From positions 1-14,026 of the forward strand of contig CAMYXG010000019.1 of assembly GCA_947303225.1 (NCBI GenBank): a stretch of 14,026 nucleotides of DNA, written 5' to 3'. Below are positions 1 through 6,893 of the stretch, piece after piece (position 1 is the first letter of the stretch; each line of letters starts with the position of its first letter). This DNA is from an uncultured Caryophanales bacterium. Its GTDB lineage: Bacteria > Bacillota_I > Bacilli_A > RF39 > UBA660. The notes below the pieces were generated by a model that was not told the DNA's origin, did not search any database, and saw nothing but the letters and a program-made list of their open reading frames with translations. The translations under genes were made by a program, and so were the position numbers.

Positions 1-407
1 TAGAAATATTGTACTCCATCTACTCCACCATAAAGAGAACCAGTATCCATATAAGTGTATGCAGAACCAGTTAAATTACTATTGGTATAAAAATATGTTA
101 ATGCATCTGGATTTACACTTAAATCTAATATTGCGACATTCGCATCTATAATCTTGGTACTTCCTGATACTTTTGTCATAATTGCTAAGTCTGCTGATGC
201 TTTATTTTTCATATCATTTTTTGCAGATTCATAATTAGAATAACATCCTACTTGTTTAATACTTCCGTCACTTCCAAAAGATGCTAATTCAAATGAACCA
301 CAAAGATTTCTATTACGATAATTATTGACATCGAAGGCATATACATTTTTTGATAACATTATCATAATTGAAAAAAATACTAACTTTTTTATGTTTATTT
401 TTTTCAT
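1..407 (-). CDS. Secreted cell-surface protein, N-terminal fragment (runs off window)
   Basis: Reading leftward from an ATG at 407-405, the frame stays open for 135 codons to the window edge. The last two bases are TA, so the next codon could be Tyr or a stop. The start is supported by a near-perfect AAGGAGGT Shine-Dalgarno ending 5 bases upstream. Residues 1-24 form a classical signal peptide: Lys-rich start, hydrophobic core LVFFSIMIML, cleavage site V-Y-A before Phe25. The mature part has two Cys (36, 55) flanking a short beta-like stretch (C-G-S-F-E-L-A-S-F-G-S-D-G-S...V-G-C-Y), then a Lys/Ala-rich helix and a Ser/Thr/Tyr/Gly-rich segment. From memory, this layout resembles the N-terminal module of large cell-wall hydrolases (glucosaminidase or amidase type) in uncultured gut Bacilli, but no catalytic domain lies inside the window. 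Secretion is well supported; enzymatic function is not shown. It is divergent from the LCP gene at 611. Confidence 0.75.
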   Translation of the reverse strand, partial: MKKINIKKLVFFSIMIMLSKNVYAFDVNNYRNRNLCGSFELASFGSDGSIKQVGCYSNYESAKNDMKNKASADLAIMTKVSGSTKIIDANVAILDLSVNPDALTYFYTNSNLTGSAYTYMDTGSLYGGVDGVQYF

Positions 408-437
408 GCAATACCTCCTTTTTATTCTATTACCTTT

Positions 438-443
438 ATTATA
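438..443 (-). promoter_or_regulatory. Extended -10 promoter for the secreted protein gene
   Basis: On the minus strand the sequence reads TGATATAAT (TG-N-TATAAT, an extended -10), with TATAAT at 443-438 and about 30 bases before the ATG at 407. No good -35 hexamer lies 16-18 bases further upstream, which fits an extended -10 promoter that does not need one. The predicted leader is about 24 nt and carries the Shine-Dalgarno site. Confidence 0.5.
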
Positions 444-527
444 TCAATTAATAATCTGGAAGCTAATAGAAAGCTTGTTATTTCTTGCTATTTGACATTT
501 TTTTACAACTATTTTTTATAAAATAAA

Positions 528-539
528 GATATCGATATC
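528..539. promoter_or_regulatory. 12-bp perfect palindrome next to the LCP promoter, possible operator
   Basis: GATATCGATATC is a perfect 12-bp inverted repeat ending 5 bases before the -35 hexamer of the LCP promoter. Its position suits a transcription-factor site that activates the plus-strand gene or acts on the divergent pair. In AT-rich DNA short palindromes also arise by chance, so this is only a candidate. Confidence 0.25.
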
Positions 540-544
540 CAAAC

Positions 545-573
545 TTGATAAAAAAAGGTTTATTCGGTATAAT
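545..573 (+). promoter_or_regulatory. SigA-type promoter for the LCP gene
   Basis: TTGATA (545-550), a 17-base spacer and TATAAT (568-573) match the vegetative housekeeping promoter at 11 of 12 hexamer positions with ideal spacing. Transcription would start near 580, giving a leader of about 30 nt. A Shine-Dalgarno GGAGGG (600-605) lies 5 bases before the ATG at 611. Confidence 0.85.
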
Positions 574-610
574 TTTATAGTAAGAGTTTATATTTTTTTG
601 GAGGGTACAT

Positions 611-2626
611 ATGGGAAAAGCCAAAGAAAAGAAAAATGGAAAGTTTCTTTCCTTTATTATGATATTGTTATTACTCATTGCATTAGTGTCATCTGCTTTT
701 GCAATTTATGAAATATTATTATTAAGTTCTATAGAAAATACTTTACGATATATTATCATTGGTGTTTTAGGATTGATTGATTTTATTTGTATTTTAAAAG
801 CAAATGGACATTTAAAAAGAAAAAAGAAAAAAAAGGGATTATTTTTATTTGTTTTATTCTTTTATTCTTTAATATGTTTAGGAGTAGGAAGTGCTATTTT
901 CATTATTTATGGACAGCTTGATAGTTTAAATAAAGAGACCGTTATTTATACTTCTGACTTATTGGTTATGAGTTCTAATGAAGCAAATGATATTGGTGAT
1001 ATTAAAGAGATGAAAATTGGTACTTTAAGTGATAAGAAAAGTGCTGAAGGATATATTATTCCAAGAGAGATTATTCAAGAGAACAAATTAGAAGATGATA
1101 ATGAGATTCAAGAATATGATGATTATACTTCTATGTTAGTTGATTTATATGCAAATGAATTAGATGCTATGTTTGTTAGTGATCATTATGTATCTATGTT
1201 TTCAGGAATAACGGGATATGAAAATATAGCAACTGATACAAAAGTTATTATTAAGAAAGATAAAAAAATGAAGAAATCCTCTACTTCATCTGTAGAGACA
1301 GCTTCTTCTGGAAAATCTGTTACAGAACCATTTACCATGTTATTGATGGGAATTGATTCTACTGATGAAGTTTTAACGAAAAATGCTATTGCAAATGGTG
1401 ATACTTTAATCCTAATCACATTTAATCCTAAGACGTTAAATGCTACGATGCTATCGATTCCTAGAGATAGTTATGTTCCAATTGCTTGTTGGAGTGGAAA
1501 GCCAGAGAATAAAATCACTCATGCTGCTGCATACGGAAATGATTGTATGATTCATACGATTGAAGATTATTTTGATGTTGATATTGACTATTATGCAAAG
1601 ATTAACTTCAAAGGTCTTGTTAAACTTGTAGATGCTGTTGGTGGTGTTGAGGTTGATGTTGAAAAGACATTGTGTACGGATAACTCTAATCGTGAAGGAG
1701 AAGTTTGTATTCATGAAGGACATCAATTATTAAATGGTGAAGAAGCTTTAGTTTATGCAAGAAATAGGAAACAACTTGCGAATGGAGATTTTGGAAGAGC
1801 TCAACATCAACAAATTATTGTTAAAGCTCTCATTAATAAAATGAAAACAATTACCGACGTAACCAAGTTTATGGATATACTAAATACAGTATCTAATAGT
1901 ATGGATACAAACTTAACTACTAAGCAAATATTGTCTTTCTATAATGTTGGAAAAGATATTATTAAGAAGAGTTTAAGTTCAGATGATGCTGATTTAGTAA
2001 ATATTCAACAATTGTTCTTACAGGGTGAAGGACAAATGATTTATGATGAACGTGCTCGTATGGTATTATGGGATTATGTTCCAAATAAATATAGCCGTAA
2101 AGATATTATTCAAGCTATGAAAGAAAATCTAGAATTGGAAGAGCATACTATTATTAAAGAGTTTACATTTTCTATTAATGACCCTTATGAAAAAGAAGTC
2201 ATTGGATCAGGCCCATATAAGAGTGGATATGGTTATACTCTATTGCCTGACTTTACAGGTGATACTGAAGCACAAGCAAGATCGGCTGCTGCTAAATATG
2301 GTATTACGGTTAGTTTTGTAGGTAAAGGCGGAACTGTTATTTCACAAAGTTATCCAGCTGGAAAAAGAATTGACTTAATTAAAGGTAGTGTTGTTCTTAC
2401 TCTATCAAATTCTAAATCAGAAGATGATGAAAAAGAAAAAACAAAAGAGAAAAAAGACTCTAAAGAAAATAAAGATACCAAAGTCATTATTGAAGAAGAT
2501 GAAGATGATATAAAAGAAGATGAAAAAAAGGATGATGTTATTACTCCACCTTCTCCAGGAGATGATCATGAAGATGACACTTCTCAAGAAGAAGGAACTG
2601 GATCAACATTTGGTGGAAATGAATAA
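611..2626 (+). CDS. LCP (LytR-CpsA-Psr) family protein with SBP-like and PASTA modules
   Basis: LCP proteins sit on the outer face of the membrane and transfer undecaprenyl-phosphate-linked glycopolymers (teichoic-acid-like polymers or capsule) to peptidoglycan. This 671-residue protein has three predicted membrane helices (about 11-35, 46-64, 77-100). A segment at 111-215 resembles half of a type-2 solute-binding fold (K-I-G-T-L-S near 135, D-A-M-F-V near 185). The LCP catalytic domain spans about 241-445, and a PASTA domain spans about 541-600. The tail (601-671) is Glu/Asp/Lys-rich and probably disordered. Expected LCP residues are present: Asp249 in G-I-D-S, Asp264 in N-G-D-T, Arg285 in S-I-P-R-D-S, Arg384/Arg386 in A-R-N-R-K, and Asp393/Arg396 in G-D-F-G-R-A-Q. 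Cys pairs 293/312 and 355/366 could form disulfides. It is longer than typical LCP proteins (about 300-400 residues). The gene stands alone with its own promoter and terminator. The LCP call is firm; the actual polymer is unknown. Confidence 0.95.
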   Translation: MGKAKEKKNGKFLSFIMILLLLIALVSSAFAIYEILLLSSIENTLRYIIIGVLGLIDFICILKANGHLKRKKKKKGLFLFVLFFYSLICLGVGSAIFIIYGQLDSLNKETVIYTSDLLVMSSNEANDIGDIKEMKIGTLSDKKSAEGYIIPREIIQENKLEDDNEIQEYDDYTSMLVDLYANELDAMFVSDHYVSMFSGITGYENIATDTKVIIKKDKKMKKSSTSSVETASSGKSVTEPFTMLLMGIDSTDEVLTKNAIANGDTLILITFNPKTLNATMLSIPRDSYVPIACWSGKPENKITHAAAYGNDCMIHTIEDYFDVDIDYYAKINFKGLVKLVDAVGGVEVDVEKTLCTDNSNREGEVCIHEGHQLLNGEEALVYARNRKQLANGDFGRAQHQQIIVKALINKMKTITDVTKFMDILNTVSNSMDTNLTTKQILSFYNVGKDIIKKSLSSDDADLVNIQQLFLQGEGQMIYDERARMVLWDYVPNKYSRKDIIQAMKENLELEEHTIIKEFTFSINDPYEKEVIGSGPYKSGYGYTLLPDFTGDTEAQARSAAAKYGITVSFVGKGGTVISQSYPAGKRIDLIKGSVVLTLSNSKSEDDEKEKTKEKKDSKENKDTKVIIEEDEDDIKEDEKKDDVITPPSPGDDHEDDTSQEEGTGSTFGGNE

Positions 2627-2655
2627 AAGAAGCTATTGTTTGGCTTCTTTTTTTG
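2626..2655. terminator. Intrinsic terminator between convergent genes
   Basis: AAAGAAGC (2626-2633), a 9-base loop and GCTTCTTT (2643-2650) form an 8-bp hairpin overlapping the LCP stop codon and followed by four more T (2651-2654). Read on the minus strand, the same hairpin is followed by TTTTATT. It may therefore also stop the LtaS-type unit arriving from the right, more weakly. Confidence 0.8.
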
Positions 2656-2684
2656 TTTGCATAGTTTTTAGTGCATATGACTTA

Positions 2685-2698
2685 TGTGTATATACACA
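2685..2698. repeat. 14-bp perfect palindrome in the convergent intergenic gap
   Basis: TGTGTATATACACA is a perfect palindrome lying between the terminator hairpin and the stop codon of the minus-strand gene at 2717-2715. It has no T-run and no promoter next to it. It may be mRNA 3'-end structure or chance; I assign no function. Confidence 0.3.
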
Positions 2699-2714
2699 CT
2701 ATTTGAAAAATATC

Positions 2715-3341
2715 CTACTTCTGTAGTTCTACTAAGCTTAATTTAATATCATCATGGATAAAAACTAGTTCTGCTTCTTTTTGATAACTAGAAAATGCAT
2801 CTTCTGTATAAGACCATTTTATTTTGATAAAATAAGCATTTTCATCTTTTTGATCTTCATATTCAAATTCTTTTTTTTCTACACTTTCTATTTCGATATT
2901 AGTTACGACTGGAAGAGTTTGCTTTCTGTTATTATAAATATTATTTTCTATATACTTGTAATAGGTATCTTGGGCATTTTGTAAAAAGTTTTCTCTAATA
3001 GGTTCATATACAAAGTCTACTCCTCCAATATCTGTTTTTGCTGTTTTATCTTTTAAAGAGTAAAAATCATAAATAAACATTTCTGATATTTTTTTTGCGT
3101 ATTTTTCTTCATCTACTTTGTTTTCTGATAAGATTTCTTTCAGTTCTTTAAACATTTCTTTATAAGTAGTTGGTTTGTTTTCTTTTAGTTTATATCCATA
3201 TTTATCAATTTCATTAATAACTTTTGTTTCTTTCACTTCTTCTTGTGTAAAATAGTTTTGATAAATAAAATATGCTGATACTCCTATTATTATTAAAAAT
3301 AATACTAATAAGACTCTTTTTGCTTTCTTTTTTAACTTCAT
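2715..3341 (-). CDS. Small membrane-anchored extracytoplasmic protein, unknown function
   Basis: The 208-residue protein starts M-K-L-K-K-K and has one hydrophobic helix at about 9-28, with positive charge before it. This predicts an N-terminal anchor and an outside-facing C-terminal domain. There is no lipobox Cys. The outer part is Lys/Glu-rich and helical up to about 90, followed by a mixed alpha/beta region (I-G-G-V-D-F-V-Y near 105-112, I-K-I-K-W-S-Y near 172-178). I recognise no family. It begins 3 bases after the stop of the LtaS-type gene, and no well-placed strong Shine-Dalgarno lies before its ATG, only purine-rich GGGAG more than 15 bases away. Translation is therefore probably coupled to the upstream gene. 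The context suggests an accessory to lipoteichoic-acid or glycopolymer synthesis, but that is inference. It is the last gene of its unit. Confidence 0.8.
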   Translation of the reverse strand: MKLKKKAKRVLLVLFLIIIGVSAYFIYQNYFTQEEVKETKVINEIDKYGYKLKENKPTTYKEMFKELKEILSENKVDEEKYAKKISEMFIYDFYSLKDKTAKTDIGGVDFVYEPIRENFLQNAQDTYYKYIENNIYNNRKQTLPVVTNIEIESVEKKEFEYEDQKDENAYFIKIKWSYTEDAFSSYQKEAELVFIHDDIKLSLVELQK

Positions 3342-3344
3342 ATA

Positions 3345-5420
3345 CTATTCTTCACTACTCCCTTCTTCATTCTTTTTTGGATTTAATAAATCAAATACAA
3401 TCATATCATTGGAAACGTCTAATAGTTTATTTGCATATTCAGTATTACTGGATATTGTTTCTTCTGAGATTGGTTCTTCAGATAATGGTAAATAGGTTGC
3501 TTTTTGACTATTATAGTAAAGCTGATTATTTACCCAATTTCCATTTGGAAAAACAACTACATTGTTTTCTTTTATACTATAAATATCATGTCCTAAAGCA
3601 TATTTATTATAGAAACCAAACATGTTTCCCAATGTTGGCATTACATCATACATTCCCATTACATTCGTATTATTTAAATTTAGTTTGGTTCCTTTCATAT
3701 CCTTTGTCCAAATAATGAATGGTACTTTTCTTCCTAATTCATATTGATAAGAGTCATATTCTTTATAATTTGGATCGTCTTTTGATAAGATACTATCATT
3801 TTCTTTATCATAGTTATAAAGACGATTATAATCTTTCTTAGGAAGTCTTGCATCATGATCTCCATAAAGAACAATTACTGTATTTTCTAATAATCCTTTT
3901 TCTTCTAATCCTGTGATGAATTCTCCTAATGCACTATCTGCATAGTGAATTGATTTAAAATAGTTACCTAGTTTGGTATCTTCCATATATGGATATACTA
4001 CTTCTTCTGTTGTTCCGTCTTCTTTTGTTATTGTTTCTTTGATATCTACTGGAAATTCTCCATACTTTTCTACTTCTGAAAATGGAGTATGATTTGATAA
4101 CATTATTAATAATCCATACCATTTTTCTTTTTCTTCGTTAATTTTTACTAATTTTTCAATAGATTGTTTAAAAAATTCTTTGTCTGAAAGTCCTAATCCA
4201 ATGATGTTTTCTTTTTCCACTTTATAATCTGTTTTACTATAAAAACGATTATATCCTAAGTTTTTATGCATCGTTCTTCGATTCCAGAAATCAGCATTAT
4301 TTGCATGCATGCTGAATGTATAATAACCTTTTTCTTCTAAAAGCTTTGGTATTGCTACATAGGTACGATCAGAATATGATACAAAAGCTGTACCACTTTT
4401 TGTAGGCATTAATGATGTATTATATGTTAATTCAGAATCACTACTTGTACCAACACTTACTTGTGAATAGAAGTTTGAAAAAAACATTCCTTCTTTTGAT
4501 AAACGATTTAAATTAGGTGTTACTTCTTGTCCATTAAATGTTAAATCAATTACGTTGGTCATCATACTTTCTGCATGGATAGCAATTACATTTTTTCCCT
4601 CAAAAATGTTAGTATATTCATTTGCTTCAACAGTACTTTGTGAATTTTCAAAATAATCTGTAAATGATTTATTCGCTTTATCATATCCAAACATTGAATT
4701 TATCTTTGGCTGTACAGAAGTGATTAAATCATTAAATTGATACACATAAATACCAAATCTCATTACTACATATTCTTTATTCCATTGTTTTAAAAATCTT
4801 GATACATCGAGTGATGTTAATGTTATTAAAAATAATACTAATAATCCTCCTGAAAAGCTTAATGTTCTAATTGTTTTCTTTCTTCGTTCTACTTTTAATT
4901 CTATTTTTTTATAATAATTTTTTCTCTTTAATTTTAGATGTATTCCAATTAGTATTAATGGTCCAATCAAATATATTAAATCTTTTAATTGCAGAACATT
5001 TTCTACTACTGCATCCCCTACATCTCCAATGTATTGAGTAAGTGATAACATTGAAATAGAAGCAAATGATGTATAAAAAGTATAATATATGGAGTTAATC
5101 ATACATATTGCTGTATAAAAAGCTGTTAATGAGAAGAGATATGTACATCTATTTTTGGGTTTGAATAAATAACCAAAAGCTCCTCCAAGTGTTACTATTA
5201 TAATATCAGCTAAAATTGCTTTCCATGACAAATAGTTTTCTATAGAACGCATGCAAAAAAATCTTAAAATGGTTGAATTTAAGACATTAATTATTACAAA
5301 AGATATAAATAGTGCATTATTTTTAAAATATTCTCTAATTAAATGATCTTTTTTTATTCTTTTTATTTGATGCGCAATATTGTTTTTTTGTCTTCTGATA
5401 AAATTCTTTATTATTTTCAT
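3345..5420 (-). CDS. LtaS-type sulfatase-family phosphoglycerol transferase
   Basis: LtaS-family enzymes take glycerol-phosphate from phosphatidylglycerol and build or decorate lipoteichoic-acid-like polymers outside the cell, with Mn2+ and a catalytic Thr. This 691-residue protein has about five N-terminal membrane helices (roughly 36-57, 66-86, 93-117, 147-164, 187-203) and an extracellular sulfatase-fold domain from about 275. The catalytic and metal residues of the family are visible: Glu284 in H-A-E-S, nucleophile Thr325 in V-G-T-S-S-D-S-E, Trp379 in A-D-F-W-N-R, His443 in S-N-H-T-P-F, and Asp521-His522 in G-D-H-D. Length is slightly above the usual 620-650 residues. A C-terminal extension (about 610-691) ends in an acidic tail. 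The start is supported by an AGGGG ribosome site and a strong promoter just upstream. It could be a polymerase (LtaS), primase (LtaP-like) or modifying transferase; sequence alone does not separate these. Confidence 0.92.
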   Translation of the reverse strand: MKIIKNFIRRQKNNIAHQIKRIKKDHLIREYFKNNALFISFVIINVLNSTILRFFCMRSIENYLSWKAILADIIIVTLGGAFGYLFKPKNRCTYLFSLTAFYTAICMINSIYYTFYTSFASISMLSLTQYIGDVGDAVVENVLQLKDLIYLIGPLILIGIHLKLKRKNYYKKIELKVERRKKTIRTLSFSGGLLVLFLITLTSLDVSRFLKQWNKEYVVMRFGIYVYQFNDLITSVQPKINSMFGYDKANKSFTDYFENSQSTVEANEYTNIFEGKNVIAIHAESMMTNVIDLTFNGQEVTPNLNRLSKEGMFFSNFYSQVSVGTSSDSELTYNTSLMPTKSGTAFVSYSDRTYVAIPKLLEEKGYYTFSMHANNADFWNRRTMHKNLGYNRFYSKTDYKVEKENIIGLGLSDKEFFKQSIEKLVKINEEKEKWYGLLIMLSNHTPFSEVEKYGEFPVDIKETITKEDGTTEEVVYPYMEDTKLGNYFKSIHYADSALGEFITGLEEKGLLENTVIVLYGDHDARLPKKDYNRLYNYDKENDSILSKDDPNYKEYDSYQYELGRKVPFIIWTKDMKGTKLNLNNTNVMGMYDVMPTLGNMFGFYNKYALGHDIYSIKENNVVVFPNGNWVNNQLYYNSQKATYLPLSEEPISEETISSNTEYANKLLDVSNDMIVFDLLNPKKNEEGSSEE

Positions 5421-5439
5421 AATTTCCCCTCGCTAATTC

Positions 5440-5468
5440 ATTATATCACTATCGTCATTTCTTTTCAA
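5440..5468 (-). promoter_or_regulatory. SigA-type promoter with extended -10 for the LtaS-type unit
   Basis: On the minus strand, TTGAAA (5468-5463), a 17-base spacer and TATAAT (5445-5440), preceded by TGA (extended -10), form a near-consensus housekeeping promoter. The start point near 5433 leaves a leader of only about 13 nt, just enough for the AGGGG ribosome site. It separates this unit from the terminated four-gene unit upstream. Confidence 0.85.
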
Positions 5469-5474
5469 TCTATG

Positions 5475-5503
5475 AAAAAAAAAGAAAGTATCTTTATACC
5501 TTC
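5475..5503 (-). terminator. Intrinsic terminator of the GGDEF / SipW-like operon
   Basis: Read leftward, GAAGGTAT (5503-5496), loop AAAG and ATACTTTC (5491-5484) form an 8-bp stem with one G-U pair. Nine T follow directly (5483-5475). It begins 10 bases after the stop codon of the signal-peptidase-like gene. Confidence 0.9.
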
Positions 5504-5513
5504 ATTTTGATTA

Positions 5514-6038
5514 TTATTTTATTTTTCTTTTTCTTGATAAAATAATATTTCCAATCGTCATATCTATTACTACAATTCCTATTATTATATAAAATAATGA
5601 TTTGTGATTATTGATATAATTGATATAAAATCCTATATAGGGAATTTGAATTTCGGCTACTTTTCCAATAATATCAGAATACTTCATCTTTTGAATGGTA
5701 CTTTCACCCATTTCTATTAAATAAGAATACTCGGAAGAATTGTCTTTTGATGCTTCTACTCTATGTATTTTACTTATTTTATAAGATTCTCCATCTTGAT
5801 ATACGATTAAATTACTTGCTTGTAATAGCCTTTGATCTACTTTTTGATAATATAGTAATGACCCCTCTTTTGCATCGCTATCCGTATCATTTACTGTAAT
5901 CATTTTATATCCTACTAGTAAAGGAATAAAAAAGATCAAATATAAAAAGATTAATAATACACATAAATCCGAAACCACTTTCATGATCGTCTTTAATATT
6001 TTAAATGGTATTTTATATCTTTCTAGTATCTTATTCAT
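5514..6038 (-). CDS. Signal peptidase I (SipW/S26B)-like protein with degenerate active site
   Basis: SipW-type signal peptidases release exported proteins such as TasA from the membrane using a Ser (S-G-S-M-E-P motif) and a His. Here I choose the ATG at 6038 (174 residues). A GTG at 6047 in the same frame would overlap the AGAGGAG ribosome site (6053-6047), while the ATG sits 8 bases behind it. The fold signature is visible: membrane helix about 19-43 ending G-Y, a G-S-L-L segment at 59-62, H-R-V at 92-94, I-I-G-K-V near 123-127, I-P-Y-I-G at 132-136, and a C-terminal membrane helix about 147-167. The catalytic block is altered. S-G-S-M-E-P is replaced by D-T-D-S-D (51-55), and the later G-D block reads M-G-E-S. 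Ser54 might substitute, but most probably this is a pseudoenzyme or a strongly diverged peptidase. It starts 5 bases after the YihY stop and is the last gene before the terminator. Confidence 0.65.
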   Translation of the reverse strand: MNKILERYKIPFKILKTIMKVVSDLCVLLIFLYLIFFIPLLVGYKMITVNDTDSDAKEGSLLYYQKVDQRLLQASNLIVYQDGESYKISKIHRVEASKDNSSEYSYLIEMGESTIQKMKYSDIIGKVAEIQIPYIGFYINYINNHKSLFYIIIGIVVIDMTIGNIILSRKRKIK

Positions 6039-6043
6039 TGGAT

Positions 6044-6883
6044 TCACTCCTCTTTATTTCTTTCTTCTCTATCATCTGCTATTCTATAATTACTTGCATT
6101 TATTACCATTCCAAAAACAAAAATATAAGATAATAAATAAACCCATAATAGTAATACTAAAATATTTGAAATACTTCCATAGAAAATATCATATTTAGCA
6201 AATCTTTCTATGTAAAAAGCAAATATTTCTGTTGATAGAACCCAACATATCGTTGTGAAAATAGCTCCTTTATTGGTTGAATAACTTGGTATTTCTTTAT
6301 CTGGTGCGATAACATACATTAACTTGATATTACAAAATAAAATCAATATAACTAATGGATACTTTAAAATAATTAGCATTTCTTGAATAATATTTGATAT
6401 GATTCCATCTCCTAGGATTTCTTCTACAATATGAAATAAGCTACTTCCAAAAACTGGAACAATTAAAAGAAATAAGAACAAGCTTACTAATATTAGAATC
6501 ATTAAAATAGCTTTTACTCTTCTATTAATGATATTACTTGGTTCAACTTTATATATTTCGTTTGAAGTATTAATCATTGAATAGGTTCCATTTGAAGCTA
6601 AAAGAAATGCTGAAAAGTAAAATATTATAATATTAAAATTTATTCCATTTCCTAAAATTATACTATTAATAATATTTGATATTTCTGAAGGAACTGCATC
6701 ATTAATTACTCTGCTCATCTCTTCTGTAGAAATAGATAAAGTTGCTGCAATTGTGGCAATTAAGGCTACTAATGGAATAATTGTTACCACAAGAAAAAAA
6801 GCAAGTTGACCCGGCAATATTCTCATCTCTGGTTTTGATAGAATATTGATTATTTTTTTTGTAAAGTCTCTTGCTTTTTCCAT
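6044..6883 (-). CDS. YihY/BrkB family (UPF0761) integral membrane protein
   Basis: This 279-residue protein has the six-helix pattern of the YihY/BrkB family, with helices at about 25-49, 83-99, 124-147, 168-190, 207-225 and 238-263. Family hallmarks are visible. The first helix reads L-P-G-Q-L-A-F-F...I-I-P-L, the second ends L-L-A-S-N-G-T-Y, and a P-D-K-E-I-P loop (194-199) is followed by Y-G-S-I-S-N and a last helix ending G-M-V-I-N-A. The length is normal for the family. Older databases call relatives 'RNase BN', which is a misassignment; the real function is unsettled, with membrane transport or envelope homeostasis suggested. The ATG follows an AAAGGTGAT ribosome site and lies 10 bases after the GGDEF gene, so the two are surely co-transcribed. 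The gene ends in TGA, used here as a stop. Confidence 0.9.
   Translation of the reverse strand: MEKARDFTKKIINILSKPEMRILPGQLAFFLVVTIIPLVALIATIAATLSISTEEMSRVINDAVPSEISNIINSIILGNGINFNIIIFYFSAFLLASNGTYSMINTSNEIYKVEPSNIINRRVKAILMILILVSLFLFLLIVPVFGSSLFHIVEEILGDGIISNIIQEMLIILKYPLVILILFCNIKLMYVIAPDKEIPSYSTNKGAIFTTICWVLSTEIFAFYIERFAKYDIFYGSISNILVLLLWVYLLSYIFVFGMVINASNYRIADDREERNKEE
6047..6053 (-). promoter_or_regulatory. Ribosome binding site that decides the start of the SipW-like gene
   Basis: AGAGGAG (6053-6047 on the minus strand) lies inside the 3' end of the YihY gene. Its last base is the first base of an in-frame GTG, too close for initiation there. The ATG at 6038 follows at an 8-base spacing, so it is the likely start. 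Confidence 0.7.
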
Positions 6884-6893
6884 TTTATCACCT

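Noticed and set aside
460..476. AAGCT/AGCTT hairpin in the divergent region
   Set aside because: The 5-bp stem has a 7-base loop and no T-run, so it is too weak to call.
478..678. Minus-strand reading frame over the LCP promoter and start
   Set aside because: It covers the near-consensus promoter, ribosome site and start of the LCP gene and has no ribosome site or domain of its own.
3272..3715. 147-residue plus-strand reading frame
   Set aside because: It is antisense to the end of the LtaS-type gene and the small anchored protein, is rich in Leu/Tyr/His as expected for the complement of AT-rich coding DNA, and has no ribosome site. The minus-strand genes have clear domains.
6044..6046. Possible Mycoplasma-type code (TGA as Trp)
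   Set aside because: TGA here is a natural stop giving good spacing to the next gene, and Trp residues in the conserved proteins are encoded by TGG.
6039..6047. GTG start for the SipW-like gene, adding three residues
   Set aside because: The ribosome site AGAGGAG overlaps this GTG. The ATG at 6038 has correct spacing.
6044..6883. RNase BN annotation for the YihY/BrkB protein
   Set aside because: The protein is an integral membrane protein with six helices. The RNase BN label in this family is a historical misassignment, and no nuclease motif is visible.
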